Source: Caldisericota bacterium (lineage in GTDB: Bacteria; Caldisericota; Caldisericia; Caldisericales; Caldisericaceae). Taken from it: DNA of 6,243 nt. The notes beneath the pieces are model-generated. The model did not search any database and was not told where the DNA came from. It saw only the letters and a list, made by a program, of their open reading frames with translations. Positions within the stretch are counted from its first letter, which is position 1. Each line of letters opens with the position of its first letter. The translations under genes were made by a program, and so were the position numbers. The stretch spans positions 1 through 6,243 of the forward strand of contig DAOWNX010000059.1 in assembly GCA_030642335.1 (NCBI GenBank), written 5' to 3'. Shown piece after piece: positions 1 to 5,350 of the stretch.

Positions 1-512
1 TCAAAAATTTTTCTTACTTCATCATAATCAGTACTATTTAAAATTTCTGTTCTATGCATCATCCTTATTGTATAAGCATCTACAACAAAGATTTTTTTAT
101 CTAATGCGTAGAGAAGAATTGAATCTGCCGTTTCCCTGCCAATCCCTTTTATCGACAGAAGCTCTTTCCTTAGTTTAGTTACTGTATTCTTTTGCATCCG
201 AGATATACTGCCATTATACTGTTCGATGAAATACTCCGTAAGCGCTTTTAGCCGCTCAGTTTTTATATTATAAAAACCAGCAGGTTTTATAAGTTGTTTT
301 ATCCTTTCGATAGGTATTTTATTAAGAGAGAAAGGCGAAAGCACTCCTTCCTCTCTTAAATTATTTATTGCTTTTTCAACATTTTTCCAGGAAGTTTGCT
401 GCGTAAGAACAGCCCCTACCATTACTTCGAATGGTGTTTCGCCTGGCCACCAGTTCTGTGCACCAAATTCATTACGAAGAAGTTGAAATACGCTTGGAAT
501 GTTTTTTTGCAA
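1..512 (-). CDS. HhH-GPD DNA glycosylase, MagIII / endonuclease III-related (partial, C-terminus outside window)
   Basis: Base-excision repair glycosylase of the endonuclease III superfamily, cytoplasmic. I translated 170 codons. A WWPGETPFE motif at about residues 21-29 is followed by VGAVLTQQT (32-40), AGFYN (78-82), the helix-hairpin-helix KGIGRETAD (122-130) and VVDAYT (143-148), whose Asp145 fits the catalytic aspartate. The bifunctional endonuclease III lysine (RKTA) is Glu127 here. From family knowledge, this and the WWP and GIG-x-E-x-AD motifs match the monofunctional 3-methyladenine glycosylase MagIII of Helicobacter pylori better than Nth; removal of alkylated bases is therefore inferred. 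The only start that fits is TTG at 512, since an in-frame TAA lies about seven codons upstream and the next in-frame ATG falls inside the conserved core. It overlaps ftsH by 41 nt in another frame, so translation is probably coupled. Whether Fe-S cysteines follow cannot be seen. Confidence 0.85.
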   Translation of the reverse strand, partial: MQKNIPSVFQLLRNEFGAQNWWPGETPFEVMVGAVLTQQTSWKNVEKAINNLREEGVLSPFSLNKIPIERIKQLIKPAGFYNIKTERLKALTEYFIEQYNGSISRMQKNTVTKLRKELLSIKGIGRETADSILLYALDKKIFVVDAYTIRMMHRTEILNSTDYDEVRKIF

Positions 513-2361
513 TTCTCTTTTTTTCTTTTTTTACCAGCGATAGGTATTTTTTAAGCTCTTCACCTTGAAGCGTTTCTTTTTCTAACAGTGCATTTGTAAT
601 AGTCATTACCGTATTAAGTTGTTTTTCGATGAGAAGTTTTGCTTTTTCATAGCTTGTTTCAATGATTTTTTTTACTTCTGCATCGATAAGGTTAGCAGTG
701 GTTTCGCTATAATCTCTTTCTTCTCCTAGTTCTTTGCCAAGAAAAATCATTTCGTTATGTTTACCAAAGGTGATTGGTCCCAATTTATCACTCATTCCAT
801 ATGTTCTTACCATTTTTCTTGCAATATCGGTCGCACGTTCAAGATCATTTGCTGCACCAGTTGAAGTTTCATGGAGCATTACTTCCTCTGCTGCTCGTCC
901 GCCTAAAAGTGCTGAAATTTTATTCATCAGTTCGCTTTTTTTCTGTAGATATTTATCTCTTTCGGGAAGTTGAAGGTTGTATCCTAATGCCATTCCTCTT
1001 GATACAACGGAAATTCTATGGACAATATCACCGGTAGGAAGAGCAGTGTTAACTATGGCATGTCCTGTTTCGTGGATGGCAACTGCTCTTTTTTCTTCTT
1101 CGGAAAGTATTAACGATTTTTTTTCTGGTCCTGCTATAACTTTATCGACTGCTTCTTCAATTTCTTGCTGGGAAATCTCTTTTTTATTTTTTCTTATTGC
1201 CAAAAGTGCTGCTTCATTTAATAAGTTTTCAAGGTCTGCTCCAGTAAAACCCGGTGTTTGTTGGGCAATTGATTTAAAGTTTACTTCTTTTGCAAATGTT
1301 TTTTTCTTTCCATGAACTTTAAGAATTTCTTCTCTGTCTTTTGAGGTAGGCAGCCCTACTACAATTCTTCTATCAAATCTTCCCGGCCTTAATAACGCAG
1401 TATCCAATATGTCTGGCCTGTTTGTGGCAGCCATTACAATAATACCGGTATGTGGGTCAAACCCATCCATTTCTACGAGGAGCTGATTTAAGGTTTGTTC
1501 CCTTTCATCGTGTCCTCCGCCAATTCCTGCTCCTCTATGTCTACCTACGGCATCAATTTCATCTATAAATATTATACATGGTCCATATGTTTTCGCTTGC
1601 TTAAATAAGTCTCTTACTCTGGATGCGCCGACACCAACAAACATTTCTACAAATTCTGAGCCTGAAACAGAAAAGAAAGGAACTTTTGCTTCTCCGGCGA
1701 CAGCTCTTGCTATTAGTGTTTTTCCACAGCCAGGAGGGCCTAAAAGCAGTACTCCTTTTGGTATTTTTGCGCCAAATTGTGCGAACTTCTTTGGATTTTT
1801 TAAAAATTCTATTATTTCTTTAAGTTCTTCTTTTACTTCCTCAACACCTGCTACATCTTTAAAGGTAACCCGTGGTTTATTATCAAGAAACAATTTGGCT
1901 TTGCTTTTCCCGAAGCTAAATGCTTGATTTGCTCCGCCACCTGCTCCTTGCATCATTTTCTGCATGAAGAACCACCACACGCCAATGATGAGAATCCATG
2001 GTGCAATATTCCAGAATATCATCCAGAATGTGTTATTGCTTGGATTAACATCGTAGGTAACACCCTTTTCTATCAGATCTTTTTCAAGAGTATCTATATT
2101 GCCGGGTGGATACGAGTCTATAAAAGATCCGTCTTTTAGTGTGCCAATTACCTGAGATGGATAATTTTCTTTCATTTTTATTTCTACAGACGTTACATCC
2201 CCGGAGTTTACTCTATCAATAAATTCTGAGTAGGGCACTGTTGCAACGGGGGCACCACTATTTCTGCCGAAGAAAGTCGAAACCGAGAATAAAATTATTA
2301 TAAGAATCACCCAGGCAATAATTTCTTTTTTTAAGAAGTTTTTTTTATTTTTCTCTGCCAT
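472..2361 (-). CDS. ftsH: ATP-dependent zinc metalloprotease FtsH
   Basis: Membrane-anchored hexameric AAA+ protease that degrades misfolded membrane proteins and short-lived cytosolic regulators. At 629 residues it is full length for the family. Transmembrane helix 1 is about 13-32, an extracytoplasmic domain runs 33-111, and transmembrane helix 2 is about 112-133. A Gly-rich linker leads to the AAA+ module: Walker A GPPGCGKT 208-215, pore loop MFVGVG 240-245, Walker B IIFIDEID 263-270, and the second region of homology ATNRPDILD onward from 312 with arginine fingers Arg325 and Arg328. The protease domain has the zinc motif HETGH 430-434 and third ligand Asp506 in TGAANDLERA. All catalytic residues are present. 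The tail is Lys/Arg-rich (from about 611) and encoded by A7 runs. ATG at 2361 gives the normal N-terminus; an AAGGGG lies 15 nt upstream, which is far for a Shine-Dalgarno. It follows hpt by 21 nt in the conserved tilS-hpt-ftsH order. Confidence 0.98.
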   Translation of the reverse strand: MAEKNKKNFLKKEIIAWVILIIILFSVSTFFGRNSGAPVATVPYSEFIDRVNSGDVTSVEIKMKENYPSQVIGTLKDGSFIDSYPPGNIDTLEKDLIEKGVTYDVNPSNNTFWMIFWNIAPWILIIGVWWFFMQKMMQGAGGGANQAFSFGKSKAKLFLDNKPRVTFKDVAGVEEVKEELKEIIEFLKNPKKFAQFGAKIPKGVLLLGPPGCGKTLIARAVAGEAKVPFFSVSGSEFVEMFVGVGASRVRDLFKQAKTYGPCIIFIDEIDAVGRHRGAGIGGGHDEREQTLNQLLVEMDGFDPHTGIIVMAATNRPDILDTALLRPGRFDRRIVVGLPTSKDREEILKVHGKKKTFAKEVNFKSIAQQTPGFTGADLENLLNEAALLAIRKNKKEISQQEIEEAVDKVIAGPEKKSLILSEEEKRAVAIHETGHAIVNTALPTGDIVHRISVVSRGMALGYNLQLPERDKYLQKKSELMNKISALLGGRAAEEVMLHETSTGAANDLERATDIARKMVRTYGMSDKLGPITFGKHNEMIFLGKELGEERDYSETTANLIDAEVKKIIETSYEKAKLLIEKQLNTVMTITNALLEKETLQGEELKKYLSLVKKEKKRIAKKHSKRISTSS

Positions 2362-2382
2362 AATTTATTTTATTATCCCCTT

Positions 2383-2919
2383 TTAGTTGTAAATTTTTTC
2401 TTTTAATACGCCTATAAATGGTAGGTTTCTATATTTTTCTTTGTAATCTAATCCATAGCCTATAACAAATTTATTTGGTATTTTAAATCCGTAGTAATCG
2501 ACTTTTATAGGAATTTTTCTTCGTTCTTCTTTATCTAACAATGTGCAAATTTTTATGCTTTTTGGATTTCTTGTTTTAAGCAATCGCGTTACTGCATCCA
2601 TTGTGAGGCCTGAATCTACAATATCTTCAATAATAAGTACATGTCTATCATTGATGGGGGTATCAAGGTCCTTTAAAATTTTTACTTGTCCTGTAGATTC
2701 TGTGTTTCCTCCGTAACTTGAAATTGCCATAAAATGGATCGACATATCGATTTTTATCTCCTTAGAAAGGTCTGCAAGAAACATAAAAGCCCCTCTTAAA
2801 ATACAGACGAATAAGGGAAATTTGCCCTTATAATCTATATTAATTTGATTTCCTACTATTTTAATACGCTGTTCAATATCTTCCTTTGAAAAAAGGATTT
2901 CTTTAACATCTCTTTTCAT
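2383..2919 (-). CDS. hpt: Hypoxanthine(-guanine) phosphoribosyltransferase
   Basis: Purine salvage enzyme that converts hypoxanthine (usually guanine as well) plus PRPP to IMP or GMP; cytoplasmic. The 178-residue length is typical of bacterial Hpt. Visible motifs are ILRGAFMF (40-47) near the pyrophosphate-binding loop, the flexible-loop SSYGG (67-71), the PRPP-binding signature VLIIEDIVDSGLT (94-106) with acidic pair Glu98-Asp99, and the base-binding segment KFVIGYGLDYKEKYRNLP (150-167), where Phe151, Val152 and Asp158 match the purine-contacting positions of the human enzyme. The gene begins 12 nt after the tilS stop and ends 21 nt before ftsH. No Shine-Dalgarno precedes its ATG; a TATAAT lies 6 nt upstream instead. 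In Firmicutes, Hpt and TilS are often adjacent or cooperate in regulating ftsH; whether that applies here is not shown by the sequence. Confidence 0.97.
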   Translation of the reverse strand: MKRDVKEILFSKEDIEQRIKIVGNQINIDYKGKFPLFVCILRGAFMFLADLSKEIKIDMSIHFMAISSYGGNTESTGQVKILKDLDTPINDRHVLIIEDIVDSGLTMDAVTRLLKTRNPKSIKICTLLDKEERRKIPIKVDYYGFKIPNKFVIGYGLDYKEKYRNLPFIGVLKEKIYN

Positions 2920-2925
2920 AGCTTA

Positions 2926-2931
2926 ATTATA
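2926..2931 (-). promoter_or_regulatory. Candidate internal -10 element in front of hpt
   Basis: A perfect TATAAT on the minus strand begins directly after the tilS TGA and ends 6 nt before the hpt ATG, so initiation 7 nt past it would fall on the A of that ATG. The -35 position (TTTAAG at 17 nt) is a poor match, and AT-rich DNA produces such hexamers by chance, so this is tentative. Confidence 0.25.
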
Positions 2932-4299
2932 TCAGAAAATGGTTTTTCTTAAAGTAGTAGTAAAAAGTAGTTTATTTTTTGTATTTTTGGTTATTTGATA
3001 TAAATTACTTCTTCGCACACCTATAACCCAGATGATTTCATTTTTGCTACTCATAAGTAGCGGAACTTTATGTCTTATTTTTGCATCTATTTTCTGATCT
3101 ACAAAGAGATCCTGGATTTTTTTACTTCCCATTTCGAGGTTGATTTTATCTCCTTTTTTCCTGAATCGCACTTTGAGAGGCAGAGGGACATTATCCATAT
3201 TAACAACGATTTTATTGTTATTTAGCGTTGATTTTTTAACATTATCAATAATTTCTGCTTTTATTATAACATTTGCTTTCTCTATTGATGTTGTTCCCGG
3301 CGTGATAATCGGGTATTCTTTTTTTAGTGAAAAAGGTAGACGACTGACTTTTTCTATCCAGAATTCTTTTTTATTTTTTTGCATATAAAGATTGCCATAC
3401 AAATTTGTTTTATTACTTTTTCCTGTTGATAAAAATTGTACAATTCGCTCTATTCTGTTGAATATTGCATATTTTCCTAGTATTAATTTTATGATTCTTC
3501 GTTTTTCGAATAAAGGTAAGGTGTTAAAAATAGTAAGAGAATATCGTTCTTTGTTGGAGAGGAGTGCTTTGTCCTTTAGCGAGATTTCATTTATAAACTG
3601 CTCTTCTTCAAGTAAAGTTAATGATAGATTTAAGATATGTTGTTTAATTTCCGGGTTTAGAGAGGCAAGCAAAGGAATGAGTTGGTGGCGTACTCTGTTT
3701 CTCAAGTAGTCAAGCGAAAAATTTGTCCAATCTGTTCTAAATGGAATTTTGTTCAACTTTATATATGCTTCTACGTCTTTTCTGGTTATGCGAATCAAAG
3801 GATGGATAATTCCTTGAAAACTTTTTGGTCGGATACCAATGAGCCCTGTGATACCTGTGCCTTTTAATAAATGGATGAGAGTGGTTTCCACGAGGTCGTC
3901 TATCGTATGTGCTAGTGCGATTTTTTCATATTTTTCATCTCGCTTAATCTTTAAGAAGAACGCAAATCTTTCTTCTCTTGCCATGTCTTCCAATGAGCGT
4001 GAGCGCATTTTAGCAAGTTTTTTGATGTCTTTTTCGTTATAGAAAAATGGAATATCAAGCTTAGCAGCTACATTACTTACAAATTTTGTTTCTTCTTCAG
4101 ATTCTTTCCTTATTTTATGATTGAAAGTGGCTACTGCAATTGAGAAACCAAGTTCGTCTTTTAATTCATTCAGGATGTGCAATAAACACATCGAATCTGC
4201 TCCTCCGGATACGCCTACAAGGACACGCTCTCCTTTTTTAATGAGGGCAAATTTTTCTATTGTATCTTTTACTTCGTTGCTTATATTAATTTTCTTCAT
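2932..4299 (-). CDS. tilS: tRNA(Ile)-lysidine synthetase
   Basis: ATP-dependent ligase that attaches lysine to C34 of the CAU-anticodon tRNA-Ile, switching it from Met to Ile decoding of AUA codons; cytoplasmic and normally essential. The 455-residue length fits the long TilS form. The N-terminal PP-loop ATPase has VGVSGGADS (28-36), TFNHKIR (58-64), a nucleotide-domain segment HTIDDLVETTLIHLLKGTG (131-149) and the DWTN...YLRNRVR block (190-204). The C-terminal TilS domain is recognisable at VRFRKKGDKI (377-386), KKIQDLFVD (393-401) and VIGVRRSN (425-432). The segment usually read as HHxDDQAET is HTIDDLVET here, with Thr132 and Leu136 as substitutions; other catalytic features are intact. ATG at 4299 leaves the usual roughly 30 residues before the PP-loop and has AGGA 8 nt upstream. 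It is the first gene of the minus-strand operon. Confidence 0.97.
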   Translation of the reverse strand: MKKINISNEVKDTIEKFALIKKGERVLVGVSGGADSMCLLHILNELKDELGFSIAVATFNHKIRKESEEETKFVSNVAAKLDIPFFYNEKDIKKLAKMRSRSLEDMAREERFAFFLKIKRDEKYEKIALAHTIDDLVETTLIHLLKGTGITGLIGIRPKSFQGIIHPLIRITRKDVEAYIKLNKIPFRTDWTNFSLDYLRNRVRHQLIPLLASLNPEIKQHILNLSLTLLEEEQFINEISLKDKALLSNKERYSLTIFNTLPLFEKRRIIKLILGKYAIFNRIERIVQFLSTGKSNKTNLYGNLYMQKNKKEFWIEKVSRLPFSLKKEYPIITPGTTSIEKANVIIKAEIIDNVKKSTLNNNKIVVNMDNVPLPLKVRFRKKGDKINLEMGSKKIQDLFVDQKIDAKIRHKVPLLMSSKNEIIWVIGVRRSNLYQITKNTKNKLLFTTTLRKTIF

Positions 4300-4307
4300 T
4301 TTTTATT

Positions 4308-4311
4308 TCCT
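4308..4311 (-). promoter_or_regulatory. Ribosome binding site of tilS
   Basis: Reading the minus strand, AGGA sits 8 nt before the tilS ATG (4299), good Shine-Dalgarno spacing. It supports that start and shows this genome does use Shine-Dalgarno sites, in contrast to hpt and lipM. Confidence 0.65.
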
Positions 4312-4436
4312 GTATTTAGCTATTCCCAAGATATTAGTTTATCTAACGGAGTTTATTTATCTTTTGAATCCAATTTTTTCCTATCCAGCATTTTTGTGTT
4401 TGATATTTCCCTGCCTTTGATAGCTTTTATTTACAT

Positions 4437-4464
4437 AGTTTATACCTTTGAGAGACGCAGTCAA
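4437..4464 (-). promoter_or_regulatory. Candidate sigma-A/70 promoter of the tilS operon
   Basis: On the minus strand TTGACT (4464-4459, 5 of 6 to TTGACA) is followed after 16 nt by TAAACT (4442-4437), which keeps the T1, A2 and T6 positions that matter most in a -10. An overlapping TATAAA (4444-4439) would have only a 14-nt spacer and is less likely. Transcription would start near 4430, giving tilS a leader of about 130 nt. Confidence 0.45.
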
Positions 4465-4478
4465 GCATTAGAGAAATT

Positions 4479-4506
4479 TTGACTTTTTGCCATTATTTAT
4501 TACAAT
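4479..4506 (+). promoter_or_regulatory. lipM: Sigma-A/70 promoter of lipM
   Basis: TTGACT (4479-4484) and TACAAT (4501-4506) each match consensus at 5 of 6 positions and are 16 nt apart. Transcription is expected to start about 7 nt past the -10, near 4513-4514, only about 3 nt before the lipM ATG at 4517, so the message would be nearly or fully leaderless. The -35 faces the tilS-side -35 across 14 nt. Confidence 0.6.
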
Positions 4507-4516
4507 ATTGCTTGTT

Positions 4517-5317
4517 ATGATAAGAATTATTGAAACGAATGAAAATGACGGGGCGATGAATATGGCAATTGATGAAGCGCTTCTTGTAATAGAAAAAGAA
4601 AAGGGCTTTCCACCTGCGCTTCGCGTATATAAATTTGTTCCCCCGACACTTTCTATCGGTTATTTTCAAAAAATGGAAAAAGAAGTAAACTTTGCCCATT
4701 GCAAGGAGTTAAGCATTGATTATGTCAGAAGGCCTACTGGAGGCAGGGCGGTATTGCATGATAGGGAGCTGACATATAGCGTAACTATGGCACACCCTCA
4801 TAGGATTTTGGAGATGAATCTTCTCGATTCTTTTCATTATCTCTGTTATGGTATTATAAAGGCAATAGGTTTGCTTGGAGGAAATGCGTATTTTTCTGAC
4901 AGGGAGGACAATGAGATATCCTCGCCTTCATGCTTTGCTGCCCCGACATTTTCAGATATTTTATTGAACGGCAAAAAAGTTGTAGGTTCTGCACAGATGA
5001 GGAATGATTATGGCTTATTGCAGCACGGCTCAATTCTTTATCACGTCGATCTTGAGCGAATATTTTATTGTTTTAACCTGGATGAGAACGCAAGGAAAAG
5101 ACTTGTGGAATTGTCTAAAAAGAAAATTTCATCACTTTCTGATGAATTGAATAAGGAAATTACGTTTGATGCGATAAAAAATGTTTTGAAAAGAGGAATG
5201 GAAGAGATTACGGACGAAGCACTGGTTCCTACTGAACTCACAAAGGATGAAAAAATTTTGGCAGAAAAATTATATCGAGAAAAATATAATACTTACGAAT
5301 GGAATTTTAAAAGATGA
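4517..5317 (+). CDS. lipM: Octanoyl-[acyl-carrier-protein]:protein N-octanoyltransferase LipM
   Basis: Lipoate biosynthesis enzyme of the biotin/lipoate A/B ligase fold. LipM moves the octanoyl group from octanoyl-ACP to a lipoyl carrier protein (GcvH in Bacillus subtilis), where LipA later adds sulfur. From ATG 4517 the protein has 266 residues, close to the roughly 278 of B. subtilis LipM. Characteristic blocks are GAMNMAIDEALL (12-23), TLSIGYFQ (44-51), YVRRPTGGRAVLHDRELTYSV (69-89), SCFAAPTF (138-145) with the presumed acyl-thioester Cys139, NGKKVVGSAQMR (151-162) with an acyl-site lysine, LQHGSIL (168-174) and the terminal EWNFKR also found in LipM. The cysteine argues for LipM rather than ATP-using lipoate ligase. 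An in-frame TTG at 4487 would add 10 residues but lies inside the promoter spacer, so ATG 4517 is preferred. No Shine-Dalgarno is visible. It probably forms an operon with the foldase gene 33 nt downstream. Confidence 0.9.
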   Translation: MIRIIETNENDGAMNMAIDEALLVIEKEKGFPPALRVYKFVPPTLSIGYFQKMEKEVNFAHCKELSIDYVRRPTGGRAVLHDRELTYSVTMAHPHRILEMNLLDSFHYLCYGIIKAIGLLGGNAYFSDREDNEISSPSCFAAPTFSDILLNGKKVVGSAQMRNDYGLLQHGSILYHVDLERIFYCFNLDENARKRLVELSKKKISSLSDELNKEITFDAIKNVLKRGMEEITDEALVPTELTKDEKILAEKLYREKYNTYEWNFKR

Positions 5318-5336
5318 CTATTTTAAGTAAAATATA

Positions 5337-5345
5337 GGAGAGGTG
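5337..5345 (+). promoter_or_regulatory. Strong ribosome binding site of the foldase gene
   Basis: GGAGAGGTG, containing GAGGTG (5340-5345) complementary to the 16S rRNA 3' end, lies 5 nt before ATG 5351. It decides the start of the downstream gene, and with no terminator in the 33-nt gap it suggests translation from a shared lipM transcript. Confidence 0.8.
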
Positions 5346-5350
5346 AATTT

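Larger units (their letters stand above)
4300..4516. other. Divergent intergenic region between tilS and lipM
   Basis: This 217-nt AT-rich gap separates the two transcription units. It contains a promoter for each side (annotated separately), centred near 4460-4505. Between the tilS-side promoter and tilS there are about 130 nt of presumed leader. In it I see only weak structure: AGATA-AACTAA-TATCT (a 5-bp hairpin on the minus strand) and a distant AGCTAT/ATAGCT pairing (4420-4425 with 4318-4323) just upstream of the AGGA. I see no T-box, known riboswitch, terminator or tRNA. Only trivial minus-strand ORFs of 10-13 codons exist there. Confidence 0.6.

Noticed and set aside
2362..2382. A separate promoter for ftsH using GATAAT in the hpt-ftsH gap
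   Set aside because: No -35-like hexamer lies at a suitable distance (the position is all A), the -10 is 14 nt from the ATG without clear spacing logic, and operon readthrough explains expression.
734..4420. Several plus-strand open frames of 61-112 codons
   Set aside because: All but the last lie wholly antisense to well-identified ftsH and tilS, and the last (4121-4420) is antisense to the start of tilS and its leader. None has family motifs or a convincing ribosome site.
4339..4445. Small peptide genes of 10-13 codons on the minus strand upstream of tilS
   Set aside because: They are short enough to occur by chance, have no clear ribosome site and no attenuator-like hairpin or codon repeat.
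4487..4516. Ten-residue N-terminal extension of lipM from a TTG start
   Set aside because: The extension lies across the spacer and -10 of the best promoter in the window, has no Shine-Dalgarno, and the ATG at 4517 gives an N-terminus that fits the LipM family.
5318..5350. Terminator between lipM and the foldase gene
   Set aside because: The 33-nt gap has no GC-containing hairpin or T-tract, so cotranscription is more likely.
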